DNA of 35,581 nucleotides from JAZKBN01 sp040388605 (GTDB lineage Bacteria; Bacteroidota; Bacteroidia; Cytophagales; Flexibacteraceae), in NCBI GenBank assembly GCA_040388605.1, contig JAZKBN010000019.1, forward strand, positions 1 to 35,581, given 5' to 3'. The number at the start of each line of letters is the position of its first letter. Positions within the stretch are counted from its first letter, which is position 1. This document shows, one piece after another, positions 24,443 to 33,703 of this stretch. A program made the translations under genes and the position numbers. Below the pieces are notes generated by a model, which saw only the letters and a program-made list of their open reading frames with translations, searched no databases and had not been told where the DNA came from.

Positions 24443-24604
24443 TGTGGCAGATATAAAAAGTAGGTGTAAAGAGTTTTGTGAGCCGGGTTTTGAAAAACAC
24501 AAATATTAATCACCTGCCCTGCCATAAGCACAAAATTTTCTTCCCTATTTTCGCCCTGCAAATAATACCGGCCTTATTAACGGTACTTTGCCACTATACA
24601 TTCC

Positions 24605-26620
24605 ATGGAAAATACCGCCTCCAAAACCCGCATGGCAGAGCTTAGCGCACTGCTCAACCGATACAATACCCAATACTACCAGAACAGCACATCGGAAATA
24701 CCTGATTATGAATTCGATATGATGCTTAAGGAACTGGAGAAGCTGGAAGCGGAAAACCCCGGACTGGCTCAGCCAGACAGCCCCACGCATCGCGTAGGCG
24801 GAAGCGTAAGCAAAAGCTTTGCGGTTGTAACCCACAGGTACCCCATGCTCAGCCTGGGTAATACCTACAGCCGCGCCGAACTTACAGATTTCGACAACCG
24901 GGTAATGAAAGCGCTCGGGGAACCCTACCAATACATTTGCGAGCTTAAGTTCGACGGAGTAGCCATAAGTTTAAGGTATGAAAACGGCCTCCTAACCTGC
25001 GCCGCCACCCGGGGCGACGGTGTACGCGGAGACGATATTACCAATAATGCCAAAACCATTCGTACCATTCCTTTAAGCCTGCCCGATGCCAAAAACCTGC
25101 CCGCAGATTTCGAGGTGCGTGGCGAGGTGTTTATGCCCTTTCATGTTTTCGAGGCTATTAATAAAGAGAAGGAAGACATAGGCGAGGCCCCGCTTGCCAA
25201 CCCAAGGAACACTGCATCGGGCACATTGAAGCAGCAGGACAGCGCAGCCGTTGCCAGGCGCAAACTGCAATGCTATGTTTATTCATTGCTCGGCGACAAC
25301 CTGCCTGCAAAATCGCATGAAGAAGCTGTTAAGCTTTTGGAAGAATGGGGCTTTGCCGTTTCGCCCACATGGCAGAAGTGCAGCAGCCTTGACGAGGTAT
25401 TTGAGTACATTGATAAATGGGAAAAAGAACGTTTTAACCTGCCGCTCGCCATCGATGGTATCGTGCTGAAAGTAAACAGCTACCGACAACAGGAAGAACT
25501 GGGCTTTACAGCCAAAACACCCCGTTGGGCCATATCTTATAAATACAAAGCCGAAGCGGCTGCAACGCCTTTGGAGGGAGTCAGGTACCAGATAGGGCGT
25601 ACTGGATCAATAACGCCGGTAGCCCTTTTGAAGCCGGTGGTTTTGGCGGGCACAACTGTTAAGCGGGCATCCATACACAATGCCAATGAGATTCTGCGCC
25701 TTGATTTGCATGAGGGTGATACCGTTTTCGTGGAAAAAGGGGGCGAAATTATACCCAAAATTACCGGAGTTGAACTGAGTAAACGTTTGCCCGGAGCGCA
25801 ACCCATAGCCTTCCCGAACAATTGCCCCGATTGCGGCGCAGAGCTGGTTCGGGTTGAAGGTGAGGCCAACCATTACTGCCCTAATGAAAACGGCTGCCCT
25901 ACGCAGCTGAAAGGTAAAATTGAGCATTTCGTGCAGCGCCGCGCCCTGAATGTGGACAGCCTTGGTCCTGAAACCATTGAACAGCTTTTTGAGCTCGGCC
26001 TGGTACGCACTCCTGCAGACCTGTATGACCTTACCGAGGAAAAGCTGCTTCAGTTGCAGGGCTTCAAAGCAAAATCGGCGGAGAATGTGATGCAGGGACT
26101 TGAAAATTCTAAAAAGGCCGATTTCGGAAAGGTGCTTTTCGGAATGGGCATCAGGTATGTGGGGAATACAGTGGCTGATAAGCTGGCTACACATTTCGGT
26201 AGCATTGAGAAGCTGGCATCGGCTACGTTTACAGAGCTCTTGGAAGCTCCTGAAATTGGTGAAAAAATTGCACAAAGCCTTGGCGCATGGTTCGCTGAGC
26301 CGGCTAATATTGAGCAGTACCAACGCCTGAAAGCTGCCGGATTGCAAATGCACCGCGAGATAAAAGAGATTATTCGCGAAAGCGAAGCGCTGGCAGGCAA
26401 AAGCTTCGTTATTTCAGGCACATTCAGCATGTTCAGCCGCGATGAGCTCAAAGAGAAGATTGAAGCAAACGGCGGAAAGATACTTTCCGGCATATCTGCC
26501 AAGCTGAATTACCTGGTTGCGGGCGAGAATATGGGTCCGGCCAAGCTGGAAAAGGCTACCAAACTGGAAATACCTATAATTTCTGAAGAACAGCTGCTGC
26601 AAATGCTTCAGCAGGGCTGA
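24605..26620 (+). CDS. ligA: LigA, NAD-dependent DNA ligase
   Basis: 671 residues, standard length. It seals nicks in replication and repair using NAD+. Domains in order: Ia and adenylation domain (1-320) with the active-site lysine K115 in ELKFDG; OB fold (about 325-395); zinc finger with Cys407, Cys410, Cys425 and Cys431; helix-hairpin-helix region (about 440-585); BRCT domain (about 592-671, GKSFVISGTFSMF). All catalytic residues are present. It is divergent from miaB; a TACTTTG box (24584-24590) just before the ATG resembles a -7 element with a very short leader, while TATTTTCG near 24546 is an alternative. A DoxX-like gene follows after 44 nt and may share the transcript. Confidence 0.98.
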   Translation: MENTASKTRMAELSALLNRYNTQYYQNSTSEIPDYEFDMMLKELEKLEAENPGLAQPDSPTHRVGGSVSKSFAVVTHRYPMLSLGNTYSRAELTDFDNRVMKALGEPYQYICELKFDGVAISLRYENGLLTCAATRGDGVRGDDITNNAKTIRTIPLSLPDAKNLPADFEVRGEVFMPFHVFEAINKEKEDIGEAPLANPRNTASGTLKQQDSAAVARRKLQCYVYSLLGDNLPAKSHEEAVKLLEEWGFAVSPTWQKCSSLDEVFEYIDKWEKERFNLPLAIDGIVLKVNSYRQQEELGFTAKTPRWAISYKYKAEAAATPLEGVRYQIGRTGSITPVALLKPVVLAGTTVKRASIHNANEILRLDLHEGDTVFVEKGGEIIPKITGVELSKRLPGAQPIAFPNNCPDCGAELVRVEGEANHYCPNENGCPTQLKGKIEHFVQRRALNVDSLGPETIEQLFELGLVRTPADLYDLTEEKLLQLQGFKAKSAENVMQGLENSKKADFGKVLFGMGIRYVGNTVADKLATHFGSIEKLASATFTELLEAPEIGEKIAQSLGAWFAEPANIEQYQRLKAAGLQMHREIKEIIRESEALAGKSFVISGTFSMFSRDELKEKIEANGGKILSGISAKLNYLVAGENMGPAKLEKATKLEIPIISEEQLLQMLQQG

Positions 26621-26643
26621 AAACGGCAAATTGCAGCATTATA

Positions 26644-26653
26644 ATTGTACAAT
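26644..26653. promoter_or_regulatory. 10-bp palindrome before the DoxX-like gene
   Basis: ATTGTACAAT is a perfect palindrome in an AT-rich spacer, 11 nt before the ATG at 26665. It could be an operator, but its composition makes chance possible. Confidence 0.25.
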
Positions 26654-26664
26654 ATTATGACGCT

Positions 26665-27117
26665 ATGAAACCTGTATATATACTGCTCGGCCTTACTGCC
26701 CTGGCTTTCGGCGCGCTGCTTTTATACGGCACCGGCAATGCCGATTATAAGCTCGCCATGCGCATAGGCATGAGCGGAATGCTGCTTTTTACCGCAATAG
26801 GGCACTTTGCCTTTACAAAAGGTATGGAAATGATGCTGCCTACCTTTATACCTTTTAAAAGGTGGCTGGTTTATTTTACCGGCCTTATTGAAATTGCCGC
26901 AGCCGTCGGCCTGGTGTTGCCGGCTTACCAACGCGAAACATCACTTTGGCTGATTGTGTTTTTTGTGAGCATTTTACCGGCCAATATATCGGCGGCAATG
27001 AACAGGGTAGATTATGAAAGCGGTACCTTTAAAGGACCCGGCACAGGCTACCTTTGGTTCAGGGTGCCGGCGCAGATTGGGTTTATTGCATGGGTTTGGT
27101 GCTGCGGCTTAATGTAA
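26665..27117 (+). CDS. DoxX-like small membrane protein
   Basis: 150 residues with four predicted membrane helices: about 4-22, 32-50, 67-86 and 92-108, and a last hydrophobic segment at 131-149. The arrangement and motifs (AMRIGMSGMLLFTAIGHF, then PFKRWLVYFTGLIEIAAAVG) match the DoxX family of four-helix membrane proteins, a family linked loosely to redox and sulfur metabolism but mostly uncharacterised. The start ATG at 26665 puts the first helix right at the N-terminus. It follows ligA by 44 nt on the same strand; whether they are cotranscribed is unclear. No enzymatic residues can be pointed to. Confidence 0.8.
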   Translation: MKPVYILLGLTALAFGALLLYGTGNADYKLAMRIGMSGMLLFTAIGHFAFTKGMEMMLPTFIPFKRWLVYFTGLIEIAAAVGLVLPAYQRETSLWLIVFFVSILPANISAAMNRVDYESGTFKGPGTGYLWFRVPAQIGFIAWVWCCGLM

Positions 27118-27257
27118 AATGCCGGTGCCAGGCATAAAACATGCTATTTTAAGTCCGATTTTATATTTTCGGCTCATGTCAGATTTATATTTTTTCAGCC
27201 TCATTTCCCTACATTGCAGCCGGATTTTAAATATGCCCGAAATACACCTTAATTAAA

Positions 27258-28790
27258 ATGCAAATAACCAAGCTGCTTGTAGCCAACCGTGGCGAAATTG
27301 CCCTGAGGGTAATGCGTTCGGCCCGTGAGATGGGCATTGCCACAGTTGCCGTTTACTCTGAAGCCGACAGAAATGCCCTGCATGTGCGCTACGCCGATGA
27401 AGCCGTATATATAGGCCCGGCACCAAGCGCCCAAAGCTATTTGCGCATGGATGCTATTATTGATGCCTGTCGGCAAACAGGCGCACAGGCCATACACCCC
27501 GGTTACGGCTTCCTGAGCGAAAACGCAAAGTTTGCCCGGCTGGTTGCCGATTCCGGACTGCTGTTTCTTGGCCCCTCGCCTTATGCCATTGAGATAATGG
27601 GCAGCAAGCTTGCAGCCAAGGCAGCCGTTGCCAATTATAATATCCCTATGGTACCCGGTACGCCTGAGGCCATATCAGACATAGCTGCAGCCAAAGAAAA
27701 ATCAAAAGAAGTAGGTTACCCGGTTCTTATTAAAGCCAGTGCAGGCGGCGGCGGCAAGGGCATGCGCGTGGTGGAAAACGAGGAAGAGTTCGATGAGCAG
27801 ATGGCACGTGCCGTAAGCGAAGCGACTTCTGCTTTCGGCGACGGATCGGTATTTATTGAAAAGTATATTACTGCGCCAAAGCACATTGAAATACAGGTAA
27901 TGGGCGATCAGCAGGGCAATATTGTTTACCTCTTTGAACGTGAATGCAGCATACAGCGCAGGCATCAAAAAGTAGTTGAGGAAGCCCCAAGCCCCGTTCT
28001 GACACCGGAAATTCGGAAAGCCATGGGCGAGGCCGCCGTTAATGTAGCCCGCGCCTGCGGCTATTACGGTGCCGGAACAGTAGAGTTTATTGTAGATACA
28101 AACCTGAACTTTTATTTTCTTGAAATGAATACGCGCTTACAGGTAGAGCACCCTGTAACTGAGCTCATTACTGGTATTGACCTGGTAAAAGAGCAGGTGC
28201 GCGTAGCCGAAGGCAAAGCGCTCAGCTTTACACAGGAAGACCTGAGCATACGCGGCCATGCCATTGAAATACGCGTTTATGCCGAAGACCCTGCCAATAA
28301 CTTTATGCCCGATACGGGTACATTGCAGACTTATGTGCGTCCGCAGGGGCCCGGCATAAGGGTAGACGACGGCTTTGAACAAGGCATGGAAATACCCATT
28401 TACTATGACCCCATGATTGCCAAGCTATGCACTTACGGCGCAACCCGCGCCGAAGCCATAGAGCGCATGGTGCGCGCCATAGATGAATATGAAATCACCG
28501 GCATACGTACCACCCTGCCCTTCTGCCGATTTGTAATGAAGCATGAAGCTTTTAAAGACGGCAGCTTCGATACCAATTTTGTAAACAGGTATTTTACGCC
28601 TGCATCATTGGATATACCCCTCAGCGATGTGGAAAGCGAGGCTGCAGCCATATTCGCCGGCATTTTGGCCACCGAAGAAAGTACGGCAGGCGGCGGAAAC
28701 GGCGCAGGTAAAACCGGTAACGATTTCAGGCCGCAAAGTGTGCAATACCCGGCTGAAGCCAGCCGTTGGAAAAACAGGCTTTACAGGTAA
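27258..28790 (+). CDS. accC: biotin carboxylase subunit (AccC / acyl-CoA carboxylase type)
   Basis: 510 residues. It carboxylates the biotin of a carrier protein using ATP and bicarbonate, the first half-reaction of acetyl- or propionyl-CoA carboxylase. The N-terminal domain starts KLLVANRGEIALRVMRSARE; the ATP-grasp loop has K159 and GGGG at 163-166; the catalytic segment EMNTRLQVEHP spans 289-299 with Glu289, Arg293 and Glu297. The C-terminal domain runs to about 450; a 50-residue tail ends in WKNRLYR, a feature of the longer Bacteroidota form that often works with a propionyl-CoA-type carboxyltransferase. It carries no biotin-carrier domain. No carrier or carboxyltransferase gene is adjacent, so the true partner is open. 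It is separated by about 100-140 nt on either side. Confidence 0.93.
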   Translation: MQITKLLVANRGEIALRVMRSAREMGIATVAVYSEADRNALHVRYADEAVYIGPAPSAQSYLRMDAIIDACRQTGAQAIHPGYGFLSENAKFARLVADSGLLFLGPSPYAIEIMGSKLAAKAAVANYNIPMVPGTPEAISDIAAAKEKSKEVGYPVLIKASAGGGGKGMRVVENEEEFDEQMARAVSEATSAFGDGSVFIEKYITAPKHIEIQVMGDQQGNIVYLFERECSIQRRHQKVVEEAPSPVLTPEIRKAMGEAAVNVARACGYYGAGTVEFIVDTNLNFYFLEMNTRLQVEHPVTELITGIDLVKEQVRVAEGKALSFTQEDLSIRGHAIEIRVYAEDPANNFMPDTGTLQTYVRPQGPGIRVDDGFEQGMEIPIYYDPMIAKLCTYGATRAEAIERMVRAIDEYEITGIRTTLPFCRFVMKHEAFKDGSFDTNFVNRYFTPASLDIPLSDVESEAAAIFAGILATEESTAGGGNGAGKTGNDFRPQSVQYPAEASRWKNRLYR

Positions 28791-28888
28791 AACTAAACCT
28801 GCAGGTCCCCGGCCGGTCAAAGGGCCGAGCCGGAAAATACAGTTCAAATCACAGGCAATTAAATAAACCGTAACAAGCTGTTCATAAA

Positions 28889-30328
28889 ATGAATATAAAT
28901 AAAATACTTGCCGCAACGGCTGTTGCTGCCTTACTCGGTCAATCGGCATTTGCGCAGATGAAGGAAATGAAAAAGCCTGCCAATGTTGAAAGCAGCAAAA
29001 CTGAAAACCTTGAAAAGGAGATAACGCCGGTCAAATTTGCGCAGATTCAGGAAATGAAAAAGCCGGCCAATGTTGAAAGCAGCAAAACTGAAAACCTTGA
29101 AAAGGTGATAACGCCGGCCAATTTGTCGGTGGCTTTGCCGGAACCTTTTGCAACGCCATCAACAGCAACGCATTGCACCATACTCGGCTGGCCGGCCGGC
29201 AAGGGGCCCAAGGCTCCCGCAGGTTTTACCGTTACCCGTTTCGCCGAAGACCTCGACAACCCGCGTAACCTTTATGTTGCACCTAACGGCGATGTTTTCG
29301 TAGCCATGGCAAATACCGCCGACGACGGTAAAAACCGTTCGGCTGCAAAGCTGGCAGGCACTGCCAAGCAACTCAAAAACAAGAGCAGCGCTAACGTTAT
29401 CATGATTCTGCGCGATGCCAATAAAGACGGCAAGCCGGAAATTGCCAAGGTATTCCTGCGCGACCTCAACAGGCCTTACGGCATGCTGGTAATAGGAAAT
29501 ACTTTTTATGTAGGCAATACCGACGGCCTGTATGCTTACCCTTACAAAGCCGGGCAAACCGAAATTACCGAGCCGGGTAAAAAAATACTGGAGCTCCCTG
29601 CCGGCGGTTACAATAACCACTGGACCCGTAACCTGCTTGCCAATGCAGATAACAGCAAGATTTATATAACCGTAGGTTCGGGCTCTAATGTAGCCGAACA
29701 TGGTATTGACAATGAAAAAAGACGCGCATGCATCCTGGAAGTTAACCCTGATGGAAGCGGCGAAGTTGAATACGCAGGCGGCCTGCGCAACCCGGTAGGT
29801 ATTGCCTGGGAACCTGTACAAAAAACCCTGTGGACCGTGGTAAACGAACGCGACGACCTGGGAGATGAATTGGTGCCTGATTATGCCACCGGGGTGAAGC
29901 GCGGCGCATTTTATGGCTGGCCCTATGCCTATTTCGGTAAGCACCCAGACCCCAGAATGAAAGGCGAAGGTATGGATTTAGTAAAATCAACTGTTACGCC
30001 TGATGTGCCGGTGGGTTCGCATACAGGTACCTTAGGCATTGCATTTAATACAGGAAAAAAATTCCCGTCGAAATATGAAAAAGGCGCTTTTATTGGTCAG
30101 CACGGAAGCTGGAACAGGAAAGAGCTTACCGGTTACCGCGTTGCCTATATTCCTTTTACAGGCGGTAAGCCTGCAGGTCCGCCCGAAGATTTCCTGACCG
30201 GTTTTATTGCAGACCTGAACGAGCATAAAGTTTACGGCCGCCCCGTTGATGTACAGTTCCAGGCCGATGGCTCGATGCTGGTATCTGACGATGGCGGAGA
30301 TATTGTTTGGCGCGTAGCCGCCAAATAG
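28889..30328 (+). CDS. secreted sorbosone-dehydrogenase-type beta-propeller
   Basis: 479 residues. A signal peptide (1-23, MNINKILAATAVAALLGQSA, FAQ) is followed by two near-identical 29-residue repeats (about 21-78) with the core EMKKPANVESSKTENLEK, then a six-bladed propeller (about 95-479). Family features: DNPRNLYVAPNGDVFVA, YNNHWTRNLLANADN, GLRNPVGIAWEP, NERDDLGDELVPDY, FIGQHGSWNR and VQFQADGSMLVSDD. This fits the L-sorbosone/PQQ-dependent sugar dehydrogenase family; some members use PQQ and oxidise aldoses, while others have no tested activity. It should be periplasmic or exported. No PQQ biosynthesis gene is in the window. It is followed after 43 nt by a TonB receptor and may share its transcript. 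Confidence 0.87.
   Translation: MNINKILAATAVAALLGQSAFAQMKEMKKPANVESSKTENLEKEITPVKFAQIQEMKKPANVESSKTENLEKVITPANLSVALPEPFATPSTATHCTILGWPAGKGPKAPAGFTVTRFAEDLDNPRNLYVAPNGDVFVAMANTADDGKNRSAAKLAGTAKQLKNKSSANVIMILRDANKDGKPEIAKVFLRDLNRPYGMLVIGNTFYVGNTDGLYAYPYKAGQTEITEPGKKILELPAGGYNNHWTRNLLANADNSKIYITVGSGSNVAEHGIDNEKRRACILEVNPDGSGEVEYAGGLRNPVGIAWEPVQKTLWTVVNERDDLGDELVPDYATGVKRGAFYGWPYAYFGKHPDPRMKGEGMDLVKSTVTPDVPVGSHTGTLGIAFNTGKKFPSKYEKGAFIGQHGSWNRKELTGYRVAYIPFTGGKPAGPPEDFLTGFIADLNEHKVYGRPVDVQFQADGSMLVSDDGGDIVWRVAAK
28949..29122 (+). repeat. 87-bp tandem duplication in the propeller gene
   Basis: Two copies (28949-29035 and 29036-29122) differ at only a few bases and keep the frame (29 codons). The unit starts with the codons for F-A-Q at the signal-peptidase site, so the second copy recreates a K-F-A-Q junction. 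This is the signature of recent slippage or unequal crossover. Confidence 0.9.
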
Positions 30329-30371
30329 ACATTTAATAATTTAACCATACTTTTTTTTAAAACACATTCTT

Positions 30372-32603
30372 ATGAAAAACATGTTCCGTTCTTTACCTGC
30401 CGGCAGGCAGGTAAAGAACTTTTCAGCCATTACAGTTTTTATATTCTTATTTGCTTTCAGCGCTGTACCCAAAAATGCTTATGCGCAGGTACCTGATTCA
30501 CCGCCCACCCGCGTACCTGAGGGCGTTGATACGTTGGACTTTGACCCGGGCGCAGGAAATTTAATGGAAGTCCGGACCGACGAGGTGGAGGTTAAAGCTG
30601 AAAGAGTATTCCATATAATGCTGAGAACGCCGGGCGCCGAGTCATATATCGGCAAAAGGGCTGTGCTTGATGCCCAGAGTCCCGGCAATATGGTTTCGGC
30701 AATGAATACCATATCGGGGGTAAGAATGGAGGAAAGATCACCCGGAAGCTACAGGCTTTCAATCAGGGGAAGCGTTTTGCGCTCACCCTTCGGGGTAAGA
30801 AATATAAAGGTTTATATGGGAGATATTCCCCTTACCGATGCATCAGGAAATACTTATCTGAATATTTTAGATGCAGGGGCAATGGGAGGCATTAAAGTGC
30901 TTAAAGGACCCGACGGCAGCCTGTACGGGGCCAACTCAGGCGGTGTGGCGCTTTTAGATATGCATGCCGGCGGAAAGCCCTACAGGGGCAATGTTGAAAT
31001 AAGCGGCGGCGCTTTCGGCCTGTTCAGAACCGCAATAGGGTTTGATACCAAAGACGAGGGTAGGAAATTCAATATAAACGTATTTGCCGCACAGCAGCAC
31101 CAAATGGGGTACCGCGATAACAGCAATATGGACCGAGAATACTTCCATATTAACCCCGAATACAGGTACGGTCCAAATAATGAAGATAAGGTATCTGTAT
31201 TGTTCATACAAAGTACATTAGATTACCAAACGCCCGGGGGGCTCAATTTTTTGCAAATGACCTCTGCGCCGCAACTGTCGAGACAACCCACGGCAACCTT
31301 ACCCGGCGCTTATGAACAAAAGGCCGGTGTGAGCGATAAAACCTGGATAGCAGCCGTTTCAAACACCTACCAGATTGGTGAAGACCTTACGCATCATGTC
31401 AGCTTTTTCGGAAGCGGTACCGATTTCCAAAACCCCTTTATAACCAATTACGAAACACGCAACGAATCTAACCTGGGGCTGAGAACATGGGCAGAGCTAA
31501 GGACCGAAACAAGCACTTCACCGAATTCCACCAGGTATAATACATTTACCAGCCGCTTTGGCGCAGAGGCACAAAGCTCATCGTCGGATGTAAGGAACTA
31601 TGATAACAACCGGGGTACAAAAGACAAATTACGGGCGGCAGACCACCTGCTTTCGAGAAGCGCATTCGCATTCGGCACCTTTACCGCAGATTTCAGGAGC
31701 AGGCTTAGGGTAGACGGGGCCTTAAGCGTGAATTATTTCGAATTCAACTACAACCCTTCACCGGAATCACCGGCATTACCCATTCCCAAAGCCGGAAACC
31801 TGAAGCTTAAACCTCAGGTAATGCCCCGTTTTGGACTTTCCTACAGGTTTAACGATAACCTTGCCCTTCGCGGAATTGTAAGCAAAGGTTACTCCACACC
31901 CACCTCTGCCGAAATAAGGGCTTCGGATAACAGGATTAACACAACCCTTAATGCAGAAAAAGGCTTAAATACAGAAGCCGGCCTTCGCTTTGAAAGTCCT
32001 GAGGGGCAATTGTATGCCGATGTTTCAGTTTTCAGGTACAGGCTAAGCGATGCCATAGTGAGGCAAACCGACAGCAGCGGTACCGAACATTTCCTGAATG
32101 CCGGCGGAACTAATCAAAAAGGCATTGAAACCTATATTGCCTACGGGGCAGCGGTACCGGTTTTTGGCTACCGGCGTATCATGCTTACACGCATCAGCAA
32201 CTCCTTAACGCTCTACAATTTCAAATTCGATAATTACCAAACTGCCGGCAACAATTACTCCGGCAACAACATTACAGGCGTACCCGCTTTTACAGCAGTA
32301 ACAACAGCCGAAATAACGTTTTTCAGTAATTACGTGCTTTACCTCCAACATAATTATACCGACAAGATTGCGCTGAACGATGGAAATACGGTGTATGCAT
32401 CGGCATACCACCTGTTACAGGGCAGGCTTGCCTGGAATACTTACTCTGCAAACCAACGCGTTTGCCTGCAGTCTTTTATGGGTATGGATAATATATTGAA
32501 TAAGAAATACAGCCTGGGTAATGATTTGAATGCAGCCGGTGGCAGGTATTATAACCCGGCGGCACCCCGCAGCTTTTACCTGGGCATTAAGTTCATGTTC
32601 TGA
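30372..32603 (+). CDS. TonB-dependent outer-membrane receptor
   Basis: 743 residues. A signal peptide (about 1-38, ending KNAYA) precedes a short linker (VPDSPPTRVPEG), a plug domain of about 75-200 (NMVSAMNTISGVRMEERSPG, then RGSVLRSPFGVRNIKVYMGD and VLKGPDGSLYGANSGG) and a 22-strand-type barrel ending in aromatic SFYLGIKFMF. No N-terminal carboxypeptidase-like domain and no SusD partner are present, so this is the general iron-complex or vitamin type rather than a polysaccharide importer; the ligand is unknown. The n-region contains LPAGRQV, encoded by a perfect 14-bp inverted repeat inserted just after the start, which is odd for a signal peptide. A palindrome closes the gene. It lies 43 nt after the propeller gene. 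Confidence 0.92.
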   Translation: MKNMFRSLPAGRQVKNFSAITVFIFLFAFSAVPKNAYAQVPDSPPTRVPEGVDTLDFDPGAGNLMEVRTDEVEVKAERVFHIMLRTPGAESYIGKRAVLDAQSPGNMVSAMNTISGVRMEERSPGSYRLSIRGSVLRSPFGVRNIKVYMGDIPLTDASGNTYLNILDAGAMGGIKVLKGPDGSLYGANSGGVALLDMHAGGKPYRGNVEISGGAFGLFRTAIGFDTKDEGRKFNINVFAAQQHQMGYRDNSNMDREYFHINPEYRYGPNNEDKVSVLFIQSTLDYQTPGGLNFLQMTSAPQLSRQPTATLPGAYEQKAGVSDKTWIAAVSNTYQIGEDLTHHVSFFGSGTDFQNPFITNYETRNESNLGLRTWAELRTETSTSPNSTRYNTFTSRFGAEAQSSSSDVRNYDNNRGTKDKLRAADHLLSRSAFAFGTFTADFRSRLRVDGALSVNYFEFNYNPSPESPALPIPKAGNLKLKPQVMPRFGLSYRFNDNLALRGIVSKGYSTPTSAEIRASDNRINTTLNAEKGLNTEAGLRFESPEGQLYADVSVFRYRLSDAIVRQTDSSGTEHFLNAGGTNQKGIETYIAYGAAVPVFGYRRIMLTRISNSLTLYNFKFDNYQTAGNNYSGNNITGVPAFTAVTTAEITFFSNYVLYLQHNYTDKIALNDGNTVYASAYHLLQGRLAWNTYSANQRVCLQSFMGMDNILNKKYSLGNDLNAAGGRYYNPAAPRSFYLGIKFMF
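30388..30419 (+). repeat. 14-bp perfect inverted repeat inside the leader of the TonB receptor
   Basis: GTTCTTTACCTGCC (30388-30401) and GGCAGGTAAAGAAC (30406-30419) are perfect inverted copies with a GGCA loop. The element begins 16 nt after the start codon and encodes SLPAGRQVK in frame. It looks like a REP-type palindrome inserted in the coding region. Confidence 0.85.
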
Positions 32604-32617
32604 TAATTAAGAAATAA

Positions 32618-32643
32618 GGCCGGTAATACATGTATTACCGGCC
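32618..32643. terminator. 26-bp perfect palindrome after the TonB receptor gene
   Basis: The 26 bases are an exact palindrome (13-bp arms, starting GGCCGGTAATACA), 14 nt after the stop codon. TTTTT occurs 11 nt further on. It probably acts as a terminator or 3' stabilising hairpin, with the stem ending close to its centre. Confidence 0.7.
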
Positions 32644-32768
32644 ATACCTGCAATTTTTAAGTATTTCATATTTAGCTTGCCGAACAATTGGCAGGTAAGG
32701 AAACAGCATGGTTTTCCTGGAAATAAGAACAGCCTGCCCTAAATTGAATTACCTGATAAGCATTTAAT

Positions 32769-33641
32769 ATGCGTAGGCAACCTGCCTTTACTTTGCCTGA
32801 TTTCATTCGCCTTGTTCGCTGGCCGAACCTGACTATAATGGCATTTACGCAATACATGGTAGCCTGTTTCCTGATTAACGACAGCTTCAGGCCCCTGCAG
32901 GTATTGCGCAACCGGCCCATGATGCTCATTAGCCTGGCAACCGTGCTCATAGCTGCTGCCGGCTATATTATTAATGATTATTACGACATTAAAATAGATA
33001 CCGTTAACAAGCCCGGCCGCGTAATTATAGGCCGCAGCCTAAAACGGCAATATGCCATTGCCATACATACGTTGCTCAGCATTACCGGTATACTGCTTGC
33101 CGCCACTCTGAGTAAACGCACCGGGTTTATATGCCTTGCATGCGTTTTCCTGTTATGGCTGTACAGTAATACTTTAAAGCGTACTCCCCTGCTCGGTAAT
33201 GTTTTAATTGGCCTGCTCACAGCTATTTGCATTTGGCTGCCTGCAGATTACTACAGGCACCAGGCAACAGGAAACGCCAAGGTTGTTTTCGCATTCGCAG
33301 TTTGGGCATTCTTTATAAGCCTTATCAGGGAGCTGATTAAGGATATGGAAGATTTGCGCGGCGATGCCCGGTTCGGCGCTCGTACTTTGCCCGTAGTTTG
33401 GGGAATCAGGCGAACCAAATACCTTGTTTTTGCGGCATCAGCCGCTTTTGCCGTAAGCCTGTTTTATGCAGCTGAAAAGCTGAGTATTTTCCTGATGCTG
33501 TATTTCGGGCTGCTTATGGCTCCGCTGGGGTACCTGCTGTACCTTACCTATAAAGCCGATACGCGGAAAAAATTCAGCAGGCTTAGCTCCCTCTTTAAAT
33601 GGCTGATGCTGTTGGGAGTATTGAGCATGGCATTTTTATAA
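32769..33641 (+). CDS. UbiA-family prenyltransferase
   Basis: 290 residues with about eight or nine membrane helices. Both aspartate-rich motifs are present: NDYYDIKID at 69-77 and KDMEDLRGD at 191-199. These bind the magnesium-prenyl diphosphate, so the enzyme should be active. UbiA proteins attach isoprenoid chains to an acceptor. The sequence RWPNLTIMAFTQYMVA at the start is typical of the Bacteroidota group annotated as geranylgeranylglycerol-phosphate geranylgeranyltransferase-like; the acceptor (quinone precursor, glycerol phosphate or other) cannot be read from the sequence. No quinone biosynthesis genes lie nearby. The start at 32769 puts the N-terminal segment in the right place for the first helix. 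It is followed by a minus-strand gene, so it is probably monocistronic. Confidence 0.88.
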   Translation: MRRQPAFTLPDFIRLVRWPNLTIMAFTQYMVACFLINDSFRPLQVLRNRPMMLISLATVLIAAAGYIINDYYDIKIDTVNKPGRVIIGRSLKRQYAIAIHTLLSITGILLAATLSKRTGFICLACVFLLWLYSNTLKRTPLLGNVLIGLLTAICIWLPADYYRHQATGNAKVVFAFAVWAFFISLIRELIKDMEDLRGDARFGARTLPVVWGIRRTKYLVFAASAAFAVSLFYAAEKLSIFLMLYFGLLMAPLGYLLYLTYKADTRKKFSRLSSLFKWLMLLGVLSMAFL

Positions 33642-33703
33642 GGCAAAAAGCATAAGCTTCCTGATTTAAAGCAGGGATCAGAAGGAAGTGTACAGGGTTA
33701 AAC

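Noticed and set aside
25607..26353. 248-residue minus-strand frame
   Set aside because: Shadow of ligA, which has all its catalytic and zinc-binding residues.
28949..29122. CRISPR-like repeat
   Set aside because: Only two adjacent in-frame copies and no spacers; a simple tandem duplication.
29159..29944. 261-residue minus-strand frame
   Set aside because: Fully inside the propeller gene on the other strand, without recognisable motifs.
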